From Dendrobium chrysotoxum (Eukaryota > Streptophyta > Magnoliopsida > Asparagales > Orchidaceae), in NCBI GenBank assembly GCA_019925795.1, contig CM034305.1, forward strand, positions 90,308,433-90,372,432: a DNA stretch of 64,000 nucleotides. Reading direction: 5' to 3'. Shown in pieces: positions 23,417-35,400 of this stretch. The notes under the pieces are model-generated. The model saw only the letters and a program-made list of their open reading frames with translations. It was not told the DNA's origin and did no database searches. The position numbers and the translations under genes were made by a program. Numbering within the stretch: position 1 is the stretch's first letter; each line of letters opens with the position of its first letter.

Positions 23417-24014
23417 TAGGGTTGTAAATGAATCGATCCGAGCATCTTCTTGTTCGTGTTCGTTCAAGTTCGATTTGAGCTTTCATGTTCGTGTTCAAGC
23501 TTAGTTCGTTTAAGTTAATGGATGTTCATGTTTGGTTTGTGTTGGGTTTATATTCGGTTCGTTTCGTGCTTATCGAGCTTTAAAAAAATAGGCCTTATCA
23601 AGCTATAAACGAGCTATACTTCTAATATTCATTAGCTTAATGAATGAGCTTTATCGAGCACACAAATAAACATGTTCGCGAACATTTCTAGCGATTGGTT
23701 CAAACTACCAAACGAGTCTGTTCACGAACATTTTATTTTAATTATTATGCTTCTTATCTAACAAAAATCAAGAAGCGTGCTTCTTATCAAACAAGAATCG
23801 AGCTTCTTAACAAATATGTTCACGAGCTTCGGACGATGTTGTTCATAAACATAATGAGACAAACACATAATTTTTTATGCTTATTTATTAAAGCATCGAG
23901 TCTTTAAGAAAATGTTCAAGCTTGTTTGATTATTTAGTTAAACGATCACGAACGAGCTTTTATCAAGCCGAGCCTCGAGTAGCTTGTTGAACGCTTAGTT
24001 CATTTACAGCCCTA
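23417..24014. mobile_element. 598-bp hAT-type MITE, copy 1
   Basis: The ends are TAGGGTTGTAAATGAA and TTCATTTACAGCCCTA (inverted, one mismatch), flanked by the perfect 8-bp duplication AATGGAAG at 23409-23416 and 24015-24022. The interior is rich in GTTCG/CGAGC-type short repeats. It is non-coding. A second copy in opposite orientation lies at 24899-25517. Confidence 0.9.
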
Positions 24015-24022
24015 AATGGAAG

Positions 24023-24890
24023 CTATTTCTCTCGACTCTTTAAACCTTTTAAGGTTAGAACATCTTATATTTATTAGAGAGCACTAAGAAAAATGGTTTT
24101 CTAGGACAAAGGATCGAATCTCCATATGTCAAATAAGAGCACAGTAAATAGCTAGAAAATTGAGCCATTATGGTACAAAAACAACTTAGTGGTGAGCCCA
24201 TAAGGAGTAAATGGCAAGCGGCTAATTAAGAGAGGTCTGTTCTAATAGAGAGCCACTAAGGCCAACTTAAAAAAATAATTGTGCTCCCTATCACTTTGTA
24301 CCTGATAGAAATACTTAATGCTAAATTGCAAAGTGCAATATATATTTTTAACTATTTTAAATTATTTTTAGATTTATGATCTTTACAAAACATGTACAAT
24401 CGTAGGTTCAAAGCATAATTTAATATAATATTAAAATGGATAAATAGTTTATTTTTTTAAATATATAAGTTATTTCTCAAAATAGAAAGGCTTGAAAATT
24501 TAGTTTATTTAGAGCTTTGAGCTAAAGCGGATTAATTTTGTCTTAGAAGTTTTATTACACATGAAAAGTAAATAGAATATTCTTAAATCTACAACAACTT
24601 CACATGTATGCCGGGATTTAATGATCTTATCCTAAATACGTGATTATAGTCAAATAAATTATTTATGCCTTTTCAAATGCATACTTGTGATCATGGAAGC
24701 TGATTTTTCAATAGTTTAGGCTTATAGGGTAGCAATCTCCATTTTTTTTATGATGATGAACATATGGTGGAAAACAAAACAGGGTTAAGATTAGATTATA
24801 ATCCTTTGAAATATTGTTTGTAAAACTTAAAAATTTTATGAATAAGTTTATATGTTAAATTTTGTAATATAGAATGTTATGTGAAATCCT
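24023..24890. other. Intron spacer between the inverted MITEs
   Basis: AT-rich intronic DNA. I see no gene or element. Confidence 0.4.
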
Positions 24891-24898
24891 CACTACAG

Positions 24899-25517
24899 TA
24901 GGGTTATAAACGAACTGAGCGTTCAACAAGTTACTCGAGGCTCGGCTTGATAAAAGCTCGTTTGTGATCGTTTAATTAAATAATCAAACAAGCTAGAACA
25001 TTTTCTTAAAGACTTGTTGCTTTAATAAACAAGCATAAACAACTATGTGTTCAGCTCATTATGCTCATGAACAACATCGTCCGAAGCTCGTGAACATGCT
25101 CAATAAGAAGCCCAATTCTTGTTTGATAAGAAGCTCGATTCTTGATTCTTGCTAGATAAGAAGTATAATAATTAAAATAAAATGTTCGTGAACAGACTCG
25201 TTTAGTAGTTTGAAACTATCGCTAGAAATATTCGCAAACATGTTTATTAGTGTGCTTGATAAAGCTCATTCATTAAACTAATGAACATTTAGAAGTCGAG
25301 CTCATTTATAATTTGATAAGGCTTGTTTGTTTAAACCTCGATAAGCATGAAACGAATCAAACATGAACCAAACACAAGCAAAACATAAACATCCATCAAC
25401 TTAAACGAAGTAAGCTTGAACACAAACATAAAAGCTCGAATCGAACATGAAAAAATTGATAATAAACAAACATGAACAAGCAGATGTTCGGCTCAGCTTG
25501 ATTCGTTTACAACCTTA
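24899..25517. mobile_element. 619-bp hAT-type MITE, copy 2, inverted relative to copy 1
   Basis: Its reverse complement aligns with 23417-24014 throughout; for example ACTCGAGGCTCGGCTTGATA here is the inverse of the sequence near 23963-23982. The ends are TAGGGTTATAAACGAA and TTCGTTTACAACCTTA. The flanks CACTACAG and ACTACAAG look like a decayed 8-bp target duplication. Confidence 0.85.
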
Positions 25518-25979
25518 ACTACAAGACAAAAGAAAATTGTCATAATAAGAGGGTATCACATTTGTGGCATTAAGTTGCATTCAAATATGTAATAATAATT
25601 TTTTTTCTTGTGCATTGAGCCATAACAGGACAAACATTTAAATAGAAATGACTAATTAGCAATTGATTGAAATAATCTAAAACATATAATGTCAAGATAA
25701 TTTTTGCTACTACAACATGTTCAATAAACTTCATTCTTTCTTTCTCTCCACATTTGTCATGTCAAAAAGGGCCTTAAGTGAACAAAAAACTACACAATAC
25801 ATATAATCAAAAGAAAAAAATACAAGTAATAAGCAAAAAAAAAAAAAAAAACTAAGTATAATGAACAACATCTGATGGTACTATAAATTCTGAATCTTAT
25901 AATTTTTGGTAATTCCAAGCTATAAATTTAAGCAAACAGACTACAAATTAAAATGATGTGCAATATGAAAAACAAGCGT

Positions 25980-26720
25980 CTAGTGTCTAAAGTTCAGGTT
26001 CCCCATACCTAATCACCTTATAGGAGAATAAAATAATCTTTAGCTAGATGTTTGATGAAAAAATCTACAATCGGATGATTGGAGCCAACAAATTCGATAT
26101 TAATATCACAATGGGCAACATTATCTCATATGTAGTGATGTTGAATCTCAATGTACATAGTTTGATTTGTTGAATAGTTTTTTTTTTAAATTATAGCATT
26201 GGTGTTGCGCTTAATAGAAATATGTTCTAATTTATGTTCAAAGTCTTCTAATTATTTTTTAATCATAGTACCTATGCTATTCAAGTACGTGTAATGACTA
26301 ATGACATATTTTGGCTTTGTCATTGAAAGAGCAATAGAGTTCTATTTTAACTGAACCGAAAAACGAGTGATAGACCTAAGAATTGACACATAGCTGGCAT
26401 ACTTTCGGAATCAACTTTGCAAGTGGCAAAGTTTGTATTGAAAAATCTGACAAGATCTCAAGAAATTGTTCTGTTTGGATGCCACAAACCTAAGTTATGT
26501 TTTCCAACGCTATATCTAAAGATCCTCTTAACAACAATCAAATGAGAATCTTTAGGATCCATTTGAAATACAGTACAAACACAAACATCAAACCTGATAT
26601 AAGGACAACTAGCGATAAGTTACAGTAAAGACTAATCATTCTTTTATACAACTTAAAATCTATTGATCTACTCTTCTTATTCTTACCTAAATAGTTGTGT
26701 TCATGAGGGTTCTTATATAT
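25980..26720 (-). pseudogene. Ty1/copia reverse transcriptase C-terminus and RNase H remnant
   Basis: On the - strand the reading gives, in order, DVCVCTVFQMDPKDSH, KRIFRYS, HNLGLWHPN, CQFLGLSLV, IEIQHHYI (stop) DNVAHCDINIEFVG and DFFIKHLAKDYFIL. These match the end of copia polyproteins of the SIRE/Maximus type (LGLWYP, DIRHHFIRD and ADIFTKPL motifs). Frameshifts and a TGA where Arg is expected make it dead. No LTR can be tied to it. The flanks 25526-25979 and 26721-27250 show nothing else recognisable. Confidence 0.75.
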
Positions 26721-28674
26721 TTAAATCATTTATATCTTTGAAAAACCAACCTTGGAATTCGCTAGGGAGCTGTCCACCTCCTTTAGCATCCCAAAAGGCT
26801 GTTGGAGAGAAAAAGAAGAGAAAGTAAAGAACTTATCTAAATAACAAAGAAGAAGCTCTTACACTTAAGAAGAACATTTCTTCATACACATAACATAAGA
26901 AGGTTGACATATAGTCACTCATCTCACAAGTAACGCATGGAATGCCAAATAAGGAAAGAGATCATTTTTTTTTCATTCTTCATAATTTGGGCCTTATATA
27001 ATGAAATATTGATAAATTTGCTAGAAAATCCTTAATACAATATAAATTCTAAACAAAATCATACTAAAATAAGATTTGAAGATCCACTAGCCATTTCCCT
27101 TATTGTTTTCTTCCATACATCAGGGATAGTTGTTTTGGCTACAACAAGAGCTCCTGTTGACCCACACACTAATACCACAAACAATGTGAGCAACAAAAAG
27201 CAATTGATATTGATGACGGGAGAGATGTGAGGCATCACTAAACTGCTCAAACGACATCCGATTGCCAAACGAATTGCGCCGATGCAATTAGAATGTCAAA
27301 ATTACCTAAGAGGAGACCCCTCAGTTGAATTGAGCAAAGATGATCGAAATCGACGATTTACGCATGAAATATTGCGCGACACTGCCCAAATGATGTCCCA
27401 TCTCAAAACAGACTTCGTTGTTGTGTCTGAAATATCAAAATTATGTTAAAATGATTGTAACATTGTCTAGTGATCTCGCGCGGGAAAACCAACACGAGTT
27501 TCGAGGCGACGACACGTAGATTGAGGCGTGCACTATATATATATTTCTCTGTTAAAAAAATAATAAAAAAAATAATAATAATAGAAATAATAAAAAAAGA
27601 AAAAGGATGCTTACTTGCAAATCTGCGCCGACGCCGCTCTTGCGTCTCCTCTCACAACTCCTGCAATTGTAGCTCATTTCGGTCACGCTCCCGCTCTCGT
27701 TATTAAAGCGAGAAGGAACGAAGCTCCAGGCTCGATTTACACTTTCTCACACACAAGCCAGCTGCACATAGCTCCTGATCTACCATTCCACGCACCTGCT
27801 CCTACCTCGATCTCCCTCCAAAGCAGTCAAACCCACTCCACCCTTCTCTTCGCAAGACTCCCAATCCTTCCTTTGTTTCTTCCCAACCTAACCAACCCGC
27901 CTCACATAGAGTCTGATCCATGCGAGACCCAGGCCATCTTCCCCCAGCCGCGTCCGTCCAACCCCAGCATGCACGAAATTGGGCCAGTTCACATGAAACA
28001 CCATCAATCCTCCTCTCAGCCGCAGAACCCAATCTAGCTGAATTGCACGCTCCGCTTCCCCTTTTCTCCCGATCCTACATGCGGATCACTCAATCCATGC
28101 GACCGAACTCGCCAAACCACACGTCCCAACAACAGTCGAATCCACTGGCCTGCTTCCCTCTCTCCCCAGCCATTGTTCTTACCCGAACTCACCCAAATCC
28201 CATTCCCTGTACGTGAAAACCGCAAGCCAAGCTCTGTTTGTTTCCATCTCCCTCTCGCGACTCCTACCCAAACCGCAACCCAACACCATCACACGTCTCC
28301 CATAGCCCGTTAGCTTCTAGCCGCATCTCTTCTTGCTTTCTTCGTTCTAGCAGTGCATAGCAACTCTCCTCTCCACTTCCCCACAGCTCCTCATTGAACT
28401 TAACAGGCCGTTCGGTCTCCTACTACACTGACTCACCAACTAGCCATCAATAACTTATAGCCATCCATTCAAATTAATTCACAACAGCTCCAACCTCTAC
28501 ACTCCTAATTCTCTGCATCCCGAGAAACAGCCACTACCTTCCAAACACCAACCCATGAATTTCCTTATTATTATTATTATCAAAAGGGAAAGTATATATA
28601 ATAATAAAAGAGAAAAAGGACAAACAAAAAAGACATGTGCATTTTTGTCACCGTCGCCTTGACACCATCGCCGT

Positions 28675-28691
28675 CCCCCCCCCCCCCCCCC
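28675..28691 (+). repeat. Homopolymer run of 17 C
   Basis: An uninterrupted poly-C run in the head of repeat B, absent at the matching place in C (about 41810). Confidence 0.95.
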
Positions 28692-29249
28692 TCGCCCAAG
28701 GTATAACGTTCCCTAAACTCAAAAAACTCCCAAATCCCATTTTTAGCGCTCGCGACGCAACGAGCAAACCCCCTATGCGAGCTTAGCACGATGGGAGGGG
28801 TTGGTGCGACATGTGCGGCGGGGCGGGTAAGCCTTGTGCGTGCTTTTCTTAGCACGGAGAGAGAAAACTTTAGTACCCGGGCGCGCTTTCACGCCAACAA
28901 GAAAATTTACAAATTTTCGTTCAAGTACCCATGCACGCCTTTCTTGGCGTGGTGGGGTAGAAGACCTATCATGCACGTCTTTCTTGGCATGGTGGGCAGA
29001 TTTATACTCTCCAAAATTCTCCTAAATGGGGGAGACGTCAGAAGGCTGTCGGAATTCGAATTGATTCGACTTACGGGGAAATGGACTTAAACAAATTATA
29101 AGGACTTTTAAATTATCGGTGCAACAAAGTGAAAAGTTAAATGCATAAATCAGGATGAAATGCAAATGTTAAATAATAATTTTGGTCACTTAGACAAGCA
29201 TAAATGACCAAGCAGGGGACTCGTGATGGACAAAATATCAACATGGCTC

Positions 29250-30670
29250 GCCTACAAGCAGTGAACTATAGAATTTAGGGGAATATGACAATCTGATTGC
29301 AAGCAATATTACGAAACCACTAATGGATGTCATAACTTTCACATGGATAAATTAAAACTTGTAATGTTCATATCAGTCAGCCCACAAGCCTGTGTAAAGA
29401 ACTTAGGGCATTAACAAAGGGAGCTCCTAATGAATGTGTTAACTCGTTAAAGGAATTTTGTTGAGTGCACTAATTTGCTAAAAGAATAATATATTTGGAA
29501 TGAATACAACCCATCTACAGTTAACATCAATTAACAAGCAAACAACACACTAAGCTGCCTACGAATGATAATAGCGGACGTGTTGTAAGTGTGATTATTT
29601 TCCTACAACTATATCTAAGGAGATTGTAGTGAATGCAAGCACCTAAGGGCAACATTAGAAGACTTGCGATGCACACAACAACTTGCCTACAAGCATGAAT
29701 ATGAACTTGTGATGCACACATCAGTCGTTTATGGGCAACATTAGAGGATTTGTACTTAATGCAGCTTGTTATAATAGCTAAAGGCTTGTAATACTGATGT
29801 CAGTCGACCAACATGCACGAGTAAGGAACTTGCAATGTGACAGTTCGCCTATAAGCGAGAACCAAGACTTGCAATGAATCCAACACCTTGCCTTCAAGCA
29901 AGAAAAGAGGAATTGTAATACATATGTCATAACTTGTCAAAGGGCAAGGGCAATAGGCTTTTGATGAAAATATCGATACGTCACCATGCAACAACAAAGG
30001 ACTTCTAATACATATAGCAACCCAACAAAAGGCAACAACAAGAAACTTCAAATGATTACTACTTGCTTACAGGCAATATCAATGAACTTGCAAAGAATGC
30101 ATATACCGCCTACAAGCATGTACAGGGCCTTTACAGTGAACGTGACACATCGCCTATGGGCAGAAATAGGGAACTCACAACGGGCAAAACAATTCTCCTA
30201 CGAACAAGGACAAGGAACTCATGGTGAATGTGATAAGTTGCTTGCAGTCATCGATAGATGTGTAAGGCACACTATAAGCCGCCTACGGGCAATAGCAGAA
30301 GACTTGTTACAAGTTACACATTATAATTCTTCTGTAAGCAAAAGCAAGGGATTTGTAGTGCACACAGTGAATTGCCTACGAACAACAAGGACCTTTAATA
30401 AACACTACAATTCACCTATGAGCAAGAGTAGGAAATTGGTGGTGCACACGATAATTAGCCTACAGGAAAGAATAAGGGGTTGTATCAAATGAATCAGCCC
30501 GCCTACGGGCAAAAATAGAGGAGTAGCAATGAGCACTACAATTCACCTGTGAACAAGGAGCAGGAATTCGTAGTGCATACAACAACTAGCCTACAGGCGA
30601 CAATAAGAGATTCGTAGCAAACAATGCAGCTCACTTTCAAGCAAGAGCACGATCTCCAAGTGTCTATTGA
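29250..30670. repeat. Diverged 44-bp minisatellite in copy B
   Basis: The anchor GCCTACRRGCA recurs at a spacing of 42-46 bp; examples are near 30108, 30152, 30195, 30238, 30281, 30329, 30374, 30414, 30458, 30501, 30544, 30589 and 30632. A second half-motif, GGAACTTGTAATG-like, sits between anchors. About 30 units are present, strongly diverged. A 168-codon frame at 29986-30492 runs through the array and is a by-product of it. Confidence 0.85.
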
Positions 30671-31339
30671 ATAAATATCTCCTACGAGCTAGGTTTAAAT
30701 ATGATAACTTGAAGAATGCAAAACAAACTAAATAACCTCTCTCCTCTATACAACAACTAAAACTTAACTCGCCTTCACACCATCGGATCCACAACATTCG
30801 TATAAGTGGACATTAGGTGTTTCTTGAATTTCAAATCTTGCACACTTTCCAATTATAATCACTTGCTTAATTGATTATAGTTAAATATTTTAAAGTGTCC
30901 CCTCATGCATTAAATTAAAATTCCTTACATCTAAATTTGGTATATTGAGAAGCGTGCTGACGCCTATGATAGTATGCAGCAACCTTGGGAAGCAGGCGAC
31001 AGCCTCGAGAAAAATGCGACCGCCTCAAGAAGTGAGTCACTACTTCGAGAAGCATGCACATGAATTTAATACTCGCATGTGCTCTAACCTCCACATTGAA
31101 CTTCTTATCTTAAGGTATGAGAATGTTGCGATGGTCAAATATTCAAATTTCATCCTCCTCTTTTAAAAGATTGGAGTTGACATGACTTAAATTAACAAGC
31201 GAATGCCTAATCATAAATCCACCGGGATATTTAATATTAAAGTTCATATTAGGTCTTCAAAGGCTCTTTAAATGAAACTCATCATAAAAATATAATCTCT
31301 CAATTTTAGCATTGTATAATCATCAATTGTTTAACCTAA

Positions 31340-32441
31340 TCCTCTGTTAGCGAGTTAACAGAGTTGACTAGATTCAAATAACTAAATACTTTAATCCCCG
31401 ATGATAGTCGCATTGAATGTTAATCTCAACCAGAGAGGATTCTACCCTTACAAATATCTCTGAATTCCTATAAAATATATTCAAATGACAGTCATCTCAC
31501 CCCAATGATGGTCGTGTTGAATGTAAATATCTACCGGAGGGGCCCACATAAATTTTAAAGAAATGCCCTCAAATCTTAAAGTTAATTGTCTAAATAAAAT
31601 TTTCAAAATCTATTATTTTTCAAAAATAAAAAATGCTTAATTGAAATAAAATACTTAAAGCAAAAAATTCATTCACCCCCTGCAATAGTTTATCGAGTTG
31701 GATAAATTTGAAAATTACTTCAACTCACAAAGAGTGAATGTCTCGAGAATATCACTAGGATTTATTCTCAAACCATCTCCTGTCAGTAAGGACGTGGCGC
31801 GTGTCCTCTAACCAGTGATTTCGCTGTCAAATGACACCATAGGTAAATGGTTATAACCGGGGCCAAATGGTATCACTAAATTATGTTCATGGCTAGAGCC
31901 CGTATGTTCCCCAATGACTCTAAATCCTTGAGTAATAAATCAATGGGATATAATCGATAGGGCACAAAACCCTTTGTTAGCTAAGGTGGACTCAAATTTA
32001 TCCTCTTAGGAAAACATTCATATCAAGTCTATAAGGTACCCTTAGATGAAACAACCCATGACTGCCGATAAGGATCCTTCGATCAGGTTCAGTCGACTAC
32101 CTCCTCTAACTAAGTAGAGTATGGAACATGATGGCCCAGGATGACGGAACCATGGGATCTTGATTTGGTTCATCATCATTCCACCCACCATCCACTTTAA
32201 GTACACTGTGATAAAATTTTAATTTTCAATATCAAATTCAACTACTACTATATGCTGGATACTATGTATCTATTTAACGACTAGCCTTAATCGAAAGTTC
32301 TCTCTCATTATCGGGAGAAATAATTAACTATAGGGGCTTGCGCCTATAGGAAACCTGATCTCATATCATAAAGTCCTAGCAAAATGCGGGCGAAACCTCT
32401 GGGTAGTGTCTTATTTAAAACCCAATTTACCTTCTGAAAAT
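31340..32441. repeat. Conserved tail module of copy B
   Basis: It aligns with 45452-46524 of copy C almost continuously: CCCCGATGATAGTCG, GTAAGGACGTGGCGCGTGTC, the GGATCCTTCGATCAGGTT region and CGAAAGTTCTCTCTCATTAT. It aligns with copy A over 3178-3670. It is non-coding. Confidence 0.85.
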
Positions 32442-35400
32442 TTACCTGCCCTCTGACACTTATCACATTTTTTAATATATTTATTTACATTCTTAAATAG
32501 GGTAGGCCAGTAAAATTTATATTGAATGATCTTAGAAGTAGTTCTAAATCCTTCAAAATGACCTTCATACTCAGAGTCATGGCATTGCTTAACAATGGAT
32601 TTAGTATCATTTTCAGGTACACATCACTTAATGATTTGGTCTTTACACTTCCTAAACAACAATGGCTCATCCCAAAAATAGAATTTAACATCATCCAAAA
32701 ATTTACGCTTTTGGTAAAAGATATGCTGGTGGGAACAACACCACTAATAATGTAGTTCACAATATCTGCATATCAAGGCGTACCATATGAATGCAAAGCA
32801 AACAAATGTTCATCTGGAAAGATTTTATTAATGTCACACTCATTATATGTAGTTTCTTTCAGCTCAAATCTAGATAAATGATAGCCACCTGATTCTCAAT
32901 TCCTTTCCTATAAAGGATTTATACTCAAATTCTTGCAACAAAAGAATCCACCTTACCAATTTATGCTTAACATTTTTTTTTCATCAGGAACTTGATAGCA
33001 TAATGGTTAGTGTATATGCAAGAACCCTGTTGCCAATCAAATACGGTTTGAACTTGTCAAAGATAAATACAATGACTAACAACTCTTTTTCAGTGGTTGT
33101 ATAGTTAAATTGGGTTATATTCAAAGTTTTGCTAGTATAGTATATAACATGAAATTTTTTATCTTTTCTTTACCCTAACACAACACTAACAACATAATCA
33201 CTAGCTTTACACATATTTCAAAATATAATGTTCTATTGGGTGTAACAATGATAGGTGCAGTGATCAATTATTATTTTAAAATTTTAAAATTTTAGATATT
33301 AATCATCAAATTCAAAAGAGATCTTTTTTAAGTAAATGTCATAAATGTTTTGATGTTTTAGAAAAATCCCTAATGAATCTCCTATAGAAACTAGCATGTC
33401 CTAAAAAGCTTCTAATATCTTTAATAGAAATGGGTGGCAGAAGATTTTCAATTACTTACACTTTAGCCATATCCACTTCTAAATCTCTCCTAAAAAACTT
33501 ATAGCCTAAAACTATGTATTTAGTTATCATTAATTGACATTTCTCCCAATTTAATATCAAATTTATTTCTACATATTTTTTTAAAACTATAGTTAAATTC
33601 TCTAAACAATAATCAAATGTGGTACCAAAAATAGGAAAATTATCCATAAATATCATAATGCTTTGCTCAATCAAACCAGAAAAGATTGACATCATGTACT
33701 CTAAAAAGTAGTGGGGGTATTGCATAAACCAAAAGGCATCATTCTAAATACAAATGTTCCATAAGGACCGGTAAATATGGTCTTGTCCTGGTCTTCAGGT
33801 GTTATAGAAATGTGATGGTATTCTGAACATCCATCTAGGAAGCAGTAAAAGGGATGTCCTGCTAACCTATCTAATATTTGGTCAATGAAAGGCAAGGGAA
33901 AATTGTCCTTCTTAGTTTTTTTATTCAATTTTCTATTATCTATACATATTCTCCAACCAATGATCGTTTTAGTAGGCATCAATTCATTTTTCTCATTGGC
34001 TACTACGGTTAAGTCTCCTTTCTTTGGAACACAATGTATATGAGTAATCCATGCACTATCTGAAATGGATAAATGATTCATGCATCTAACCACTTGAGTA
34101 TCTCATTTTTCACAACTTTCATAACATGATTCAATCTCCTCTGGTGGTCAGCTTTTGGGAAGAAATTTTCCTCCATCAAAATCTTATGCATGCACACGGA
34201 TTGACTAATTCCTTTAATACTAGCTATGGTCTAACCAAAAGCTCCTTTATAAGCGCTAAGAATCCTAATCAACTTATCTTCTTGGTATTCTCCTTTATAA
34301 CAAGTATGGTTGACTATTCTCCTAAGAAGACATACTTCAAATGGGTAGGCAAGACTTTTAACTCTAAAATGGGTGCCTCAATAACAAATGGTTTCAAAGA
34401 CATACCTAAGAATGATATATCAAACACTTCAAACCTATCTCTAAAAATTCTAGGGGCTTCACTAATCATTTGGGCAAAATCTCTTTCTCCCTCTCAGATG
34501 TCATCCTCACACAAAGGAATCTCTATAGAACTATCAATCAACAGATCCTCCAAACAATCTTTCACACAAGCATCAACTAAATCCACTCTATAACAATCTT
34601 CATTTTGGTCCCTAGAAAATTTCATTGACTTTAAGCTATTGAAGGTCACCTTCTAATCTTGCACTCTCATTTTCTATTCTCCATTTTGCACATCTATCAT
34701 GGCCCTATCGGTAGCTAGGAAAGATCAACCCAAGATTATTGGTATCTCCCTGTCTTCTTTCATATCTAAGATAATAAAGTCCATAGGAAAGATAAGCTTA
34801 TATGTCTTGACTAACACATCCTTTATTATCTCTTTTGGATTGGTAAATGAATGATCTGCTAGCTTAAGGGTAATAGTGATAGGTTGAACTTCTCCTAGAT
34901 CAAGTATTTTGAATATACACAAGGGCATTAAATTAATACTAGTTCCTAAATCATATAGTACCCTCCCGCAAAATTTATCCTCTATAGTCATAGGAATGGT
35001 AAAACTACCAGGATCCTTAAGCTTTTAAGAAAGTTTCTTCTGCAGGATTATACTACATTCCTCAGTCAAAGCTACAATCTCAAAATCTCCTAATCTTCTC
35101 TTCTGAATCAGGACGTCTTTCATTAACTTAGCATAAGTTGACATCTGTTCTAAGGCTTCTGCAAATGAAATGTTAATGATTAACTTTTTAAATACTTTGA
35201 AAAACATCGAGAACTTCCTATCCAAATTCTGCTTTAGTAATCTTTGGGGAAATGATGGTAGTGGCCTGTCAACAACCTCTCTAATAGGTTTTTCTACTTC
35301 TTTATCAGGTTTAGGTGGTTCCTTAGGCTGGAGGATCTCTACTGGCTCTTCTACAGGTGACTCTTCCTCATATTGATTCATATTCTTATTTCCTTTTTCT

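Larger units (their letters stand above)
27600..32441. repeat. Long non-coding repeat, copy B
   Basis: The element runs in parallel with copy C at 40.44-46.52 kb. It has a C-rich segment (27.6-28.55 kb), an A/AAT-rich tract and C17 run, a head with GTGCGTGCTTTTCTTAGCAC (28.83 kb), a 44-bp minisatellite (29.25-30.67 kb), and a conserved tail (31.34-32.44 kb) ending TTCTGAAAATTTACC. The left end is only approximate. No frame in it is conserved with C, so the many short frames are not genes. At the right end it abuts an Athila integrase. Confidence 0.65.

Noticed and set aside
27615..28225. Overlapping frames in the C-rich part of repeat B
   Set aside because: Open on both strands because of base composition, and not conserved with the equivalent part of copy C at 40.7-41.2 kb.
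29250..30670. CRISPR-like array from regularly spaced repeats
   Set aside because: The units are fully tandem without unique spacers, strongly diverged, and the context is plant nuclear DNA.
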